Below are positions 1 through 12,823 of a DNA stretch of 64,000 bases, piece by piece; position 1 is the stretch's first letter; each line of letters opens with the position of its first letter. The notes beneath the pieces are model-generated. The model was not told the origin of the DNA and did no database searches. It saw nothing but the letters and a program-made list of their open reading frames with translations. This DNA is from Blastomussa wellsi (taxonomy: Eukaryota; Cnidaria; Anthozoa; Scleractinia; Plerogyridae), in the NCBI GenBank assembly GCA_947652115.1, contig OX393573.1:2819269-2883268 (forward strand), given 5' to 3'. The translations under genes were made by a program, and so were the position numbers.

Positions 1-95
1 AAAACCCTGCAAATTAACACGACTAATAACCTTTACCCTTTCTCGTGGTTGTATTTTCACGGACTGAAGTTTGATTCGTGCTGTAAATAACTTAC

Positions 96-2023
96 ATAAT
101 AGCTGCTTGCATCCCTGAAGTTGGTTGTAAGTTCTGCCAGTTTGTTTTCAAAGATCTTCCTGAAATGTACAGAAACATACTAGCATATAATTGCGTCGAG
201 CCGCCTGCAGTTGGACCGCAGCCTTGGAACCAACATCAACGTGCGCACGGTGAATCATATATAAAAGGAATTGGAATCAAAAAGCGTCGAAGAACCTTCA
301 ATATGATGAACCTGTGTCGAAACCTTTCGGGTTTTACTTTTTAACTTTTTCACACTTTTAGCCTTATTTTTTATTCTTAAAAACTGACTATTTCAGCCTT
401 CAAGCAGGTTTCATGATTTGGTTGGCATTCAGTACGTGTCCGTGTAAGATCAAGATCGGTTCCAAGAATCTCATTGCTAATAGGGTTCTCAGGACAGGGG
501 AGAGAATTTTGAGACACCCTGATAATACCATCTATTTTCGGAAAATCCTTTTACAAAAGTAGGACCACGAATAGGTTTTAATCTCAGAGGAGATGTATCC
601 ATTATAATTGACGCAAAGACTAGAGCCATTATGGATTATAATTCAACTTACAGTTCTTCTTCGTCCTTTTTCATTTCTTCGTCAATTTGTCTGCGGAGCT
701 CTGTGATTCGTGCGCCTTTTCCATTGTTTAGCTCCTTAAGCCTTCAATAATACCATTGATTAATAGACAGTGTTTTAGTGGCAGTACCAGTTATATCGCA
801 TTTAATTTAATCGCGGATTTCAATCATAAAGGCCAAATGTAAATTAAGTCAGTGAATATTGATTGTACACTATAATGGCATTCGGAGAAAAATCAGGCAT
901 GTGTGATCAAACATGGGGTTTAACTGTATTAGATACAGAGCCAAATGATCTATATTTCGTCCAATTCGTTAAAATGTTACAGCAGGAAAAACGTTCAAAA
1001 ACTGCAGAAAAAGTTGCAAGTACTATGTTTGGGTTAGTCAGGGCACCACTTTGGCTACTCAGTGATCAACAATTTGATCGCGGAAGCGAATTCGTGCATG
1101 CCACATGATTGTTCGTACTGTACATTCAAAGGCGACAGACCACAATCTCATTGTTGGCTCCCGTAAAAAATATCTAATTGCCATAACCGTTCATCAGTAG
1201 GATGCCTAAAATGCTTGTAATTCGACAATTGGTTTCGGCTCCATTAAAAATAAACCAATAGCATGCCGTATTCATACGGCATGCTATTGGTTTATTTTAT
1301 GGACGGAAGCAAGTAACTGTGCTAGAAACCGTGACACTTGGAGAGAAAGAACGCAAGGCCCCATTTCCCTTAAAGGGAAAAGGACAAAATGATGATGATG
1401 ATGCCGTATTCATCCAGCTATCATTAAAAACTCTACCTGTTCGCTTGTAGTTGCGTTTGTAGAACTTTCTGCTTTGCAGCATTCACAGTTTCTAAAACAA
1501 GGAATGAAACACCTCTATAATGTTTCTTGCATTATACACAGCACTTTCAGTATCAAAATATCGAGTTTTTCATCAGTTAACATAGCTTTTTTTCTTGCTT
1601 ACGTACCCAACATTTTACAGTGCTTTTCGCTGCTCTGGCAGTACTTTGTTTGACCTTGGAAATCGATAAACAAAACATAACTTAAACAGACAGCCATCAA
1701 GCTTAATTTCCAAATATGAGACTAAAAGCTTAAAAATGAAGTAAATTAGGATTTTTAAAGACAATTGCTACTTACAGGCCTCAAGTTTAACTTCCAAACT
1801 TTTACAGCGAGCTTTCTCTTCATGACAGTGCTGCTGTAGACGTTCTTTTTCTACAAAGAAAACTGTAATAAGCTTAACAGCAAGTATGTTAAAACCAGTA
1901 AGAAACAAAGAAAAAGAAAAATTGCGCGAACGAACCTTGTTGCAGTTCACGAAGAGAGTTAAAAATTATGTCGATTCTGAAGTTTGGAGAACTAGAAGCC
2001 GTTTGGATATTCGTATTTGCCAT
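96..2023 (-). CDS. Coiled-coil protein, 5' part of gene (possibly SYCE1-like), partial at left edge
   Basis: Six exons on the minus strand join in phase: 2023-1936 (ATG at 2023), 1850-1776, 1654-1607, 1491-1437, 741-652 and 159-96. The gene continues beyond position 1. The protein starts MANTNIQTASSSPNF and quickly becomes charged and heptad-like, with LRELQQEKERLQQH, then KGARITELRRQIDEEMKKDE and KLAELTTNFRDASSYY. There is no signal peptide or transmembrane stretch, so a cytoplasmic or nuclear coiled coil is inferred. Length and the K-L-A-E-L-T-x-x-F-R pattern recall synaptonemal complex central element protein 1, but this is a weak resemblance from memory; any short coiled-coil family is possible. 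All junctions are GT-AG with phases 1,1,1,2,2,0, which makes the chain credible even though the name is not. It is head-to-head with DOHH, ATG to ATG 336 bp apart. Confidence 0.6.
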
Positions 2024-2359
2024 TAACCCCACTCTTAGGAACTCTTAAGGATTGAAAGAAATAGCAATTGCCTGTATATTCTTTTTGAAACGATGTAACT
2101 TTTTTTTCCAAAGTAACAAAGTTTAGAAGACCTTTTTGCCCTGTAGTCAAGACGGGAGGGGCGACGCGGGCTCCGCGAATTTTCCCGCCCTTTTTGTCAC
2201 GAGCATGCGGTCATCACGGTCAGTGGTGAAAGTGAGTCCCTGCATGTTACGGTCAGCAGTTATTGCACTGAATCCACGTTTTGCCGATAATTTATATTTC
2301 TGCTAAAATTATTGCCTATTTTGATCGACTGTTGCTTGTATTTATAGCCATTTTAAACC
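2024..2359. promoter_or_regulatory. Putative bidirectional promoter between coiled-coil gene and DOHH
   Basis: This 336-bp interval separates two divergent start codons. It holds the most GC-rich local stretch (about 2150-2240) and a TTTCCCGCC at 2181-2189, which matches the E2F-type consensus. No TATA box is obvious at a fixed distance from either start. A shared promoter is inferred from geometry; no transcription start is visible from sequence alone. Confidence 0.4.
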
Positions 2360-2703
2360 ATGGTAAAGACGGCAACTGTGCAAAAAATAGGGCTTCAACT
2401 TGCCGACCAAAACCGGTAAGTAATCAATGAATTAATCGAGTATAAGAAGCAGTAGTTTTACGTGTCTGTTGTCATCAGCTGAAATCGATCTGGTAGTTTA
2501 TATTCAGTCAGTCAGTCAGACAAGTCAATCAGGCCTAGTAAGTCAGTCAGTCAGTCAGTCAGTCAATCAATCAATGGAGCGAATCAATCAATGGATTCGC
2601 TCCGACGAAGGGCTAACGCTCGAAACGTCAGCTCTTGAATCTCTTTACGGTGGCCAATTGACATTATCAACCCAGTTGATAAAACCAAATTATATTGTTA
2701 TAC

Positions 2704-2748
<45 letters not shown>

Positions 2749-5700
2749 CTAATCAATCAATGGGTTTACCTCGGTGTAAAAACCTGTGACTTTTTTCTTT
2801 GTTTTTGAGCTATTGTTTCTCTATTCTATATTGTTTTGAGTTCTTTGTTGCCTTGTTTGTTCTTTGTTTATACTTCACTCGTGAGTTTCACAGGTTTTTA
2901 CACCGAGGATGAGCCCAATATAATCAACTTTTATTTGTCCACGATATGGACTCAATAATTTAAATACATGCTTTAATCTCCCGATGGATCCATGCCTTTA
3001 ATTTTTGAAATAATTGTAAATTAACTTTTTTAAAGATTTTTAAAAATCTAAAGTGGCATATATTCAGCATAGCTTTGCATGAGTTTCACATGGAATGGTC
3101 CTTAGATTTACAGTAGTATACATGTAACTCGCATATACAGTGTATACTGTACCTATAAAGGAGCAGGAGCTCTCGACACACCTACTGGGCTTAAGTTGCA
3201 ACAAGAGCCCCCGTTATAACTTGTTGTTTTCTGTTTATAGTAAGCAGTGTGTAGTGATCATGACTATAAGTAACAATTTTTCAGGCCCTTAACAGACAGA
3301 TTTCGTGCTCTGTTTACGCTGAGAAATCTTGGTGGACATGAGGCCATTGACTGTATTTCTAAGTGTAAGTTTAGAACATTTTAACAATATTATTATATGT
3401 AGCGTAATCAATGTGCCAACCAGATCTCCACTGTACATGTACATAGGGTCAAAATTAAATAGCAAAACATCTCTTTACAACAGAGATTTCAAAACAAGCC
3501 GGCAACTGTTGGAGTTTCTCCAGTTACTTACATGTATGTTGCCCCTTGCACAGAGGTCATAGCAATCATCTTGCAACAAAAAGGCTCACTTAATTTAATA
3601 GCAGCCTACTCTTCCAGTTTCTTATAGAGGAGTACTACATGTAGTTGTTATCTTGTAAAGGACCAATAATACATTAATAATAATAATACAATTAATGTGA
3701 TTCCCAAACTTTGCCAATCAATAGATCGGGATCGGAATCAGATTGCTCAGTCTTTCATAAACTGAACAATACCAAGTAGACATCCTTCTCAATATCAAGG
3801 GATTGCTTACTACTACTACTACGGCACAAGATTACTTTGAATTCCTTCATTTGATCTACATGACTCTTGTACGTTAATTCTGTAGGTTTCAATGATCCTT
3901 CTGCCTTGCTAAAACATGAGTTGGCATATTGTCTGGGACAAATGCAGGTATCTAAGTTACGTCTATGAGATAAAACATTAGAAAATATAATTATTGATAG
4001 TAGTTTTTATTGATTAATTAAGCTTAGTGAATAAATAGTAAAGGTGAAATGTTCATTGGATGCAAGTGTGGAACAGAAATTTTCCAAGTCGTGACAATCA
4101 GGCTATACATGTAAGCTGTCGCTGCAATCACCATGATCCTGAACACCTGATTGACACCAAAATGGTGGAAATAAGGAAAATAGAACAGCAAGTGACCAAT
4201 AATAATTATTATTCATTTCAATATGATTTCTGCCTTGTGGACACCTTTCTATTACAGATGCGCTATTAATAGTTCAGAATGATAGAAATCCTGGTGAACA
4301 AGATCAAATTATTCTCAAAAAATCTCTCTATTACAGACTTCCTTCTATTATGGATGCCAAATTTATTGGGCAGGAAGAAATATGTGGGCAGGAAGGTGCC
4401 CCTTGTAGAGGGAGTTGATTGCAGTGAGAAGTGTTTGACAATTACTGTATATGAACCAACTAGTGTCCAATATCACAGTTATTCTCATTGTCCTCATCAT
4501 CGTCATTGTTCTTCTCTCCGAGATTCAAGATACATTTAATTTATTTGGAATGTAGCTTGTCAGATATGATTCTTCTCGTTTAATTTCCTCATTTTATTTA
4601 ATCTGCATAATTATTAACCACCTGAAACTTTAATTTTTAATTTCTCTTTAGGATGAATATGCAATTCCTGAATTAATCAGGTAAATTTCTCCTTATTTTT
4701 CTTGGTAAGACTTGAATGTTAATTCTAAAGTATAAAAACAGAATGTAATTCATTAAAATATTACATTTTTCAGGGTTCTTCAAGACAAGACACAAGAACC
4801 CATGGTTAGACACGAGGTACAATGATGAGAATTAATTTTTACTAGTAACAGCTTTCACATTTTCTCAACAATGATGACTCTCCACCTCACTTGAAACTCA
4901 CGGCTGCCAACTCATTTCTTCCAATTTATGCTTGGGTTTGGCCAACATTAATCCTGGTCTACATGAATTGTATGATTGTCTACTCATCGGTAAAGTAGGG
5001 CATGTACTAAAGTCAGTAACACCAGAACAACAGAAAACCGGAACACCACAATTACCATGAAATGCCAATAAATTTCTGGTGTTCCAGGGTGTTCTGTTGT
5101 TCTGTGTTTTGTGGTGTTCCGGTGTTCCTCGTCTTAGTACATGCCGTAAAGTAGCTTTCTGTAACCAGAGTTCATGGCTGCAATTAACGGTTGGTCATCG
5201 GACAATGACCGACCAAAATTTGCCAATGTTCGATTAAATCCCAACTGTAGTCGGACGGAATGTTCGATCAATTTTTTACGTTTTCCAATGCAAACGCCAC
5301 GTTTTGGTGTTGACAACACTTGCGTAAATATTGAGGAGCTCTGTAAGATGACGCTCTGTAAGATGACCACTGTTTTGTCCTTTAAACTGGTTAACATTTT
5401 TCTTGTGATTCAGGCTGGAGAGGCTCTTGGGGCTATTGGATCAGCTCATGTTCTTGATATCTTGAGAGAATATGCTAAAGATCCACAGACAGAGGTATAC
5501 TGTGTTGCAAAGCTGTTAAATAATTTACACTTAAACCTTCTCTCAAGCATACACCTTGGGGACAGTTCAAGCTCAAGCTGCCCACCTTGAAAAGAGGTGT
5601 CCACCTTGAAGAAAGTTCATTTCCATTATACACTCATCAGATAAACAAGACCGTGCAATTCAGCCATGACAGTGTAGTAGGTCTGTGCTTTAAGGGTGCC

Positions 5701-8700
5701 CAGGTGCCTCCGGCGACTACCTATTGCCTTTGGTCGACCAGATAAACTTTCTTTTTTCATCTAAGCTTTAGTGCTGGGCACCCTGGATATCATGGTTTGG
5801 AACCTTCAGGCTCCTCGTAATGTTTCTTAGAGTACAGCCTTGTGTAGACCTGGCTTACAAGTCTGCCTGTAGACAGGTGACTGTGCAAGTTATGTAAATC
5901 CAAATATAGAAATTGAAGTCCTGCTACATGAAATGAATGAATGAAATGAAATGACATGAAATGAATGAAAACTTTATTTTACCCATGGCATCACATTGAT
6001 CATTACAGTAGATGCTCTTCCGGAGCGAATCCGACGAAGGGCTAACGCTCGAAACGTCAGCACTTGAATCTCTTTACGGTGGCCAATTGACATTATCAAC
6101 CCAGTTGATAAAACCAAATTATATTACAATATCTGTAGTTGATCATTGCTAATAGCCACTCAAACCCGGTAATTAAAAACAAATAATAAATAATTTGTTG
6201 AGAAAGCAAAAATTATAGTATAAGCATGAGTCCTTCACTAAAACAAACTGGAGGGATCATGGATCACATGAGGTTATACAAGGGAGCCATACAGTAATTG
6301 CCAGTGCACTGTACAGTGCATGCACCTGTATGCAAAAGAAAATGAATATCCATTCAAGAAGTTTTTCTGGCATAATGATATAGTTTTTTTAAAATATCAA
6401 CTGTACTTTTATACTGGTCAGGAGCAATCAAAGGTGTTCATTTTGAGCAAAACTACAGTAGATAGAGGCCTCAAGATTTTTTTTAGATCTTGTTTGTCGT
6501 CAGACCAAATTATTGTTTTAGATGATGTTAATGAGGATAAAACAGACAAGACAGTGGGGAAATAGTATCCTGATTGAACTGATTTGAAGTGTGAAACCAA
6601 AGCTTTCAAATTTCAGTCAATCGACACGTGATGATGCTTCCTAACCTAGATGTAAGCTAATTTGGTTGTTTGTTTAGGTGGCAGAAACATGTCAGCTTGC
6701 TATACAGAGAATAGAATGGCTAAACAAAAAGTGCTCACAAGAACATGAACACCTAAGGTAAGTGAAAAATTTGTTTTTATTGATAATTTATAAGCATGCT
6801 ACACATTTAATGGTTATTTTGATCAAATTTGTAGCAGCTATACACTTAAATTATATTCTAGTCAATCCATGTAACATTGTGACTGATAATAAATGTTGCA
6901 TAATTTAAGCTTTCAAGTAGTTGTACTGTGTAAAATTAATTATAATAATTAAAAATTTTCATTATTTTCCATGTATACTGTATACTTTCACTCTTTGTTA
7001 ACTGTTAGACGGTATTTTTCTTACAGCTCAAACCCCTATAAATCTGTAGATCCTGCCCCACCCTCCTTCATACTGGACACCGAAACATTACAGTGCACAT
7101 TACTTGATGAATCGCTTCCACTCTTTGACAGATATAGGTACAGTGACTAATATATTAATAAAATTAAGCTCAACTTTGTCTTTGCTGGACAGAATGATTG
7201 TTTAAATTATTTGTGATAATAATCTTTAGTTGGTTAAATTATGCAGTGTCGTGGTTAGTACATGTAACTTCATGTATTTGGCTACCACTTCCTGATTGTA
7301 TTTCATTTTGGTTATTAATTTTCCACAGGGCAATGTTTTCATTGCGTAACAAGGGAGATAACGAATCAGTCCTGGTTAGTTTTTATCTCTTAATTATTTT
7401 GATTTACATTTTGGTCAGATCTTGGCTATTATGTAACTATGTAGCTCTTTTTCCTTTCACGGCAATTACTGTATATATTGCATAGTGACGGAGGCGTGTA
7501 ATGTTTGCAGACTGCTAGATATGTTCTACTAGTGCAGACCTGTAAAACACTAGGTTGCAGGGCTCAAAATTAATGCTTGCATACTCGCAAAATACGAGTG
7601 ATTGTTGATATTTGCGAGTGAAAAAATATCCGCTAGAGTGAGCATTTGCTAGTACAAATCATCCCTGTCTCCAAAACATTTTCAAGAAAGCTGTTCGAAT
7701 TGAGCTTCATGTCAAGAAATTTGAAAGAAAGTACGGACAAACTTTTTCTATTTAGCTTTTCAACTCGTTAGTTCAAAAGAATCAATAAGAATTTTACTTT
7801 TACGGCTTTTCTGACCATTGCAGCTGGAAAATTTCTTTGAGTTTTTGTTTTCTAGTGAAATTTTTAAAAGCCGGTGATAAGCTCTCTTTCAGCCGGTGAA
7901 ATTAGCTGGTAGCCGGCCCTTAGCTACATCCCTGTTATATATAGATATAATTATAATTACCAAGTGGAACCTTCAACAAAGATCTACATGCAGTAATAAT
8001 TAGGGTATATTATAATTGGACAATCTCTGCATCTGATTTAACAGACCAGTTGAGGCTCAATAAATTTTTCTAGAACTAAATTAAAATAAATTCGATAATA
8101 TTGTAGGCCTTAGCCAGAGGGCTCAAGTGTAGCAGTGCATTATTCAGGCATGAAATTGGTGAGTTATTGCAGTTATTATGTTCAAATGACTTGAATGTAT
8201 AATGTCTGAATCAATTCTAAGAAGACATTTGAATTGATTAATACAAACTTTACCTAGTAGACCTCAAACAAGCTGGATTTAGGGCACCAGCATCCTGCCC
8301 TTGCACCCCCAGAATCTGCCATTTGAAGCAGTCCTGCAGTAGGGTATGCTTCTGATAGCAACTTGGTTAGGAGAGCCAGATTAGATCATTTTTTATTAAG
8401 GATTACTAATTATGAATTTTTAATTCACATTGTACCTGATTACTGCTTTCTAGCTTATGTCCTTGGTCAGATGCAACATGAAGCAGCCATTCCCCAACTT
8501 ATAGAGGTACATGCTTTTGAATGATGTTTTATTCCACAGCGTATCACTTTCTGATTTTCCGAGTGAGAAAAGGCTTAGAAAGAAATGGAGCGCCTTTTGC
8601 CGGCGAGCTGACAAGGAGTTTCAGCCTTTTCTCACTCGGAAAATCGACAAAGTTGAGGTCTGGTCGCTTTTTGGAATTGTTTAAATTGCACACAGAAATG

Positions 8701-9250
8701 GCACAATACCACATTTGCACCTGTTTTGCTTTCAAAATAAGCACCTTTGTCTTCTCTTTATTCCCCTGAACCTCGTCCTGGTGCTCTAAAATAGTTACCA
8801 GGCTTTCACGCACAAACAATTCGAAACTAGGCTTCAGGCTGGAAGTTTTTGACACATTGCAGACCCTATTTTAACATGAATTAAATGTTATACACAGTCA
8901 TATACATGTATTATAAATTAAGCAATTAAATTTATAATTAAATGATCTATTGTTTATAGAACCTTGAAGATCTGAAAGAAAACCCGATGGTTCGACATGA
9001 ATGTGCTGAGGCACTAGGCTCAATAGCTAAGGTTTGCATGTGGTATGATTGTTATATAATTATGCAGGAGTTACATGCATTCCATTTACATGGATCTTGG
9101 GCAACATGGTATATTTTGTTTTTCATTTGGCATGGAGTGGGGAGTTCAGCGACAGTGCAACCTTGCCCTATAACCTCAACACATGATTTTCAGAATACCA
9201 ATTGAAAGGCAGTTGGTTACATTTTTGAAAACACACCCAAGGAAGGGTGG

Positions 9251-9282
<32 letters not shown>

Positions 9283-9850
9283 AAATGGCTACTAAGTTTT
9301 GATGTTATGTTTATGTTAACTGTGTCTGGGCTTTCAAAAGGGCAGGACAGCTTTGATGTGTCAGTGATAAGACTAATAAGTAGTTTAAGTTGTTGTTTCT
9401 TATTCATCACTAAAATTAATGCTGAATGTTTTATTTTTTCAGGATCAATGTTTGGCAGCCTTGGAAAAGTATTCAAGAGATCAAGAAAGAGTTGTGAAAG
9501 TAAGTTGGCAACACCAGGAAGGTTAATAAAATTTAATTTATAAAAATAATGCACGTTTCTTTCCTCACAAAAAGAAAGTTCAAACCAACAAAAACATGAC
9601 TGTGTTACATTGTAATTTTTGCCCCTTAACGAAGGCCACATGCAAAAAGTTGGTTTCTTGAAAAAAGCTAGCCTGATAGCAATTCAGTTACAGCTAGCAT
9701 CGTAGTAATGTAATGCATACAGAAAGCTGTATATTAGTGCATTTTTTTATCTTACAGGAGAGTTGTGTTGTTGCATTGGACGTGTACAAACATGAGCAGA
9801 GCAGTGAGTTTCAGTATGCAGATTCCCTTGTCAAAATCAATGGAACATAA
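2360..9850 (+). CDS. DOHH: Deoxyhypusine hydroxylase
   Basis: DOHH hydroxylates deoxyhypusine on eIF5A in the cytosol, the last step of hypusine synthesis, using a di-iron centre. Fourteen exons join in phase: 2360-2415, 3285-3364, 3886-3947, 4652-4680, 4774-4816, 5414-5494, 6678-6757, 7027-7137, 7329-7374, 8107-8158, 8454-8506, 8960-9031, 9443-9499, 9758-9850. They encode 304 aa, close to the usual length of about 300. The sequence is a HEAT-repeat solenoid of two similar halves. All four iron-ligand His-Glu pairs are present: H56-E57 (LLKHELAYCLGQMQ), H89-E90 (MVRHEAGEALGAIG), H211-E212 (FRHEIAYVLGQMQ) and H244-E245 (MVRHECAEALGSIA). The central linker (about 137-157) is poorly conserved, as expected. 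An AATAAA lies at 9989-9994. Introns carry microsatellites, a Penelope-type repeat copy and short foldbacks. Identification is secure. Confidence 0.96.
2504..2575. repeat. CAGT/CAAT tetranucleotide microsatellite
   Basis: Imperfect (CAGT)n followed by (CAAT)n in DOHH intron 1, directly upstream of a Penelope-type repeat copy. Confidence 0.8.
2594..2750 (+). repeat. Penelope-type repeat tail with degenerate hammerhead-like motif, copy 1
   Basis: This unit contains CCGACGA, a GGGC/GCTC hairpin, GAAAC and GTC in hammerhead order (2594-2641). Flanking GATTC/GAATC and GCT/AGC could form stem I. A conserved tail follows (…GGCCAATTGACATTATC…) ending near ACCCCCTCT. The same unit recurs at 6022-6125, 17827-17983 (inverted) and 18001-18095. 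Penelope-like elements are known to carry hammerhead motifs; here the universally required U4 position reads C. Confidence 0.6.
5000..5144. repeat. Foldback repeat in DOHH intron 5
   Basis: The arms GCATGTACTAA…CAGAAC and GTTCTG…TTAGTACATGC are inverted over about 50 bp each, giving a hairpin-forming MITE-like unit. No coding capacity. Confidence 0.6.
6022..6125 (+). repeat. Penelope-type repeat tail, copy 2
   Basis: Near-identical to the 2594-2750 unit through the hammerhead-like core and the GGCCAATTGACATT tail, but the 5' stem-I side is altered. Lies in DOHH intron 6. Confidence 0.6.
8553..8645. repeat. Short foldback repeat in DOHH intron 11
   Basis: Perfect 23-bp inverted arms at 8553-8575 and 8623-8645 (GATTTTCCGAGTGAGAAAAG… and its complement) enclose a 47-bp loop. 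MITE-like. Confidence 0.7.
9256..9282. repeat. Poly-C tract (27 nt)
   Basis: Uninterrupted C run in DOHH intron 12. The exact length is likely to be uncertain in an assembly. Confidence 0.85.
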
Positions 9851-12823
9851 ATCACTTGGAAAATGCCCAAGCTGTGGGCAAACTCCCATTTGGCAATAGC
9901 CGACTACAAATTCAGCAGTTGGATAGGCTGAGGAAAGTGAAAGGATCTCAGAGCCCCTTCTCTGGAATGAAGATTCCTGTGTATCATCAATAAACAGATA
10001 GACTTATTATGTAGATACAGAACATTAAGTACTGTATGTTGTGAAGCAAGATAAAGAATTTTGTAAAAAGATAGTAAATTAACAAATTCCTGCTATATGT
10101 GGACTAATTGTTACTGTTGTTTTTTGTGAACAAAATTCAACCTAAAGTCATATCCCTTTGGGGTTGAATTTACAAATAATGGTTTTCCAATCAAGACTAA
10201 AATGTGGCTAAATGTAATTTAGGCCAGGGTGCCCCAAGACTTTGCAGGGGCTTGGCAATTTTACAGGTCTCATGTTGAGGTCAAGTCATTTGCTTGCATT
10301 ACCTTTCTCTAGCTGGGATAGCGATCGCTTTTGCTCCCATCCCACTTGGCAAGTATGGGTAGCCTTCAACTGAGTTGTTGCTCAGTGTGATGGTGTCCCG
10401 GTGGTTGCCGCTCACAGGGTTGTCAGGCACCTTTCCCAAACTCATCTATTGGTGATGAGTTTGATTCAATAATTGAAAATCTTTGTAGAAATTTAAAGGG
10501 TATTTATAACTGTAAAGTAAACTTCTTCCAATCGTCTGAAAGAGTATCTTGCCGAGGAATGCACTGTGGAGATCCTGTCAGTACTTGAACCCAAACCACT
10601 TGTGTCCAGTATACTTACACTAAGGGTAGTTAAAATTAAAAAAAAACAGACAGCTTGATATTTTACTTGTAAATAACCCATCTTTTATTTCTTCACTTCC
10701 ATTGTCTTAATTTACATGTAATTACACTTTAAGTATTTAATGTATGTCAAAAAATAACATTTTAAAGTAAGGAAAGTTCATATCAAGATCATATCTCCCC
10801 AATCTTTACAAAACGTTTAACTTTGCCAGGCTTTTAAATAACATTTTCTCTGCCCTCTTACAAACATACAAATTGCTGTGCATCCAGGGTGAGTGAAAAA
10901 TAACAAATATCAATAAAATGCATTAATCCAGTTTCCAGCACTGTATTTCTTTCAAGATTCATGCAGTGTTTGTTGTTTGTGACCAGACGAGAAAGCGACT
11001 TGAGAGTAAAAAAAGCTGAATGTCACCCAACATTGCAGTCATTGACAATACTAGCTTCCCATGCAGGTGTTTTCAGAAGCATCAAATTTCATTTTCCTCA
11101 AAACAGCTGCATACTTGAGGCTATTGACAACACAATACAATACATGTATGTACAAAATGATTGAGCAAGTCCTAGACTGCAAGCAGTGTTGCTTTTGTTC
11201 TAATCAGACAAAGATGAAAATAGCTATGCTGATAGAGTGTGCCACTCAAAAGTGGCTTGATATTTTTTGTATGCATGTTTGCCTCATGAATAGAGCTTGA
11301 GGAAGTCCAGGCAAATAACAGTGCATCTGAGAATTCACTTTTTTACTTTAATTTGGATAACATTTGCAAGCATTGCCTGTGTTAAGCTGACAATGTTTCA
11401 ACCTAATTATTTGCCCTCCCCCTAACTACAGTGGACATATACAGTCTAAAACAAGATGTTTCTCGTTGTATACACCTTTTTAGCTTCGTTTGTTTGTTGC
11501 CCCATTTCAGATCACGTGATGATACCCGTGAGACTTATTGCTTTCAAATTCAAACAAATCCACGCTGAAATGGATGAATAATTTCCAAATGGACAAAGGA
11601 GTAATTCTCGGGGACAATTTACATATGTAGCTAAAATAAATGAGCTGGCAGCAATTACCTACAGTGTAGCTCACAGTAAGACTGTTGTCTTAAAACAGTG
11701 AATAATAATTTATTTAGAATAAATTTGATTGTCTTGTGACACTAATTCAATTGTTTTCTTCTGTTTAGTTTTGATTATTTACAGCTGTAGCACTAATTGT
11801 TAGAGGTCGTTTCATTGTTTGAAGAAAACCGCTTTATTATTTGTTGACGAGCAAAGAAAACAAAACCAGCCCTTGGCTATTCCACAAGACATTACACTAC
11901 AATGTAATCCTAACAAAACATTAATTTTTGTTGTCCTGCCGTGCATATAAAATAATTTAATGTTTGATGCTGATTTATAGCTGATTCAAGTAGAATGCTG
12001 AAACCTGAGAAAAAGCAATCCTTCAGTGAAACATTTGCTATTAAACAAAATCAATGTGTTCTGCCCACCAAAATTGATGGATGCTATCATTTTCAACATG
12101 TCATAAATTTCCTGGGAGAAGCATTATGTTCACACAGAATTTGAACAGCATTTGTTTGTTTAAGTTTCTTATCATTGGCTATATCAATTCAAGGTCAGAG
12201 CATCAATCTGTGGAGTGAAAAAAAGATTGATTATTACATGTATATGAGCAATCCTGCACCTAACAATGAACTCTGCACCAGAACTATGCAGAGTTTCATA
12301 AAAAGAATATCTGGTTTGACTGCAAAAATAGATTAAAATCAACCAATGGACTGATAGCGGCAACCAGTGGTGCCGTTTGCATGCTGACGTCCAAGTGAAC
12401 TGCATTTGCGACATGTCATAGCCTGCGGGCAGGCGTCCCTAACACTCAGACAGTGGGATCACGCAAAGGGAAGCCTGAATGCATTTTTGAAAATCGTGGC
12501 TGCTGCCCACAAGTTGCCTGTGGATTGCTTGCTAGTCAACTGCACAAGCCTCAAATATGAGAAACACGTTCTCTACTTTCCACTATTTTGAATTTGTCTC
12601 TATCGGAAATGAAAAACTACAATCACATCATGAACAATTAAATCCACCAATCATCACTTTGCATACAAAGTTTAGACACAGGCATTTGATAATCTGAAAC
12701 CCATGTGCAGCCCCTGCCCCCCCCCCCCCCCCCCCCCTCCTGGGCCGGAATAACAAATAACAAATCTTATTGCATGTACATTACATTGTAAATTAAATTT
12801 TCATACCTTAATTATCTTGAGCA
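9851..12823. other. DOHH 3' UTR, then probable ZNF706-like 3' UTR and intergenic DNA
   Basis: No exon-like open frame was found on either strand. The DOHH poly(A) signal is at 9989-9994. On the minus strand, an AATAAA (plus-strand TTTATT near 10684) could end a long 3' UTR of the ZNF706-like gene. A 21-nt poly-C run sits at 12717-12737. Confidence 0.4.

Noticed and set aside
9168..9641. 157-codon minus-strand ORF across the poly-C tract
   Set aside because: It consists of poly-Gly plus antisense of a DOHH exon; no homology or splice support.
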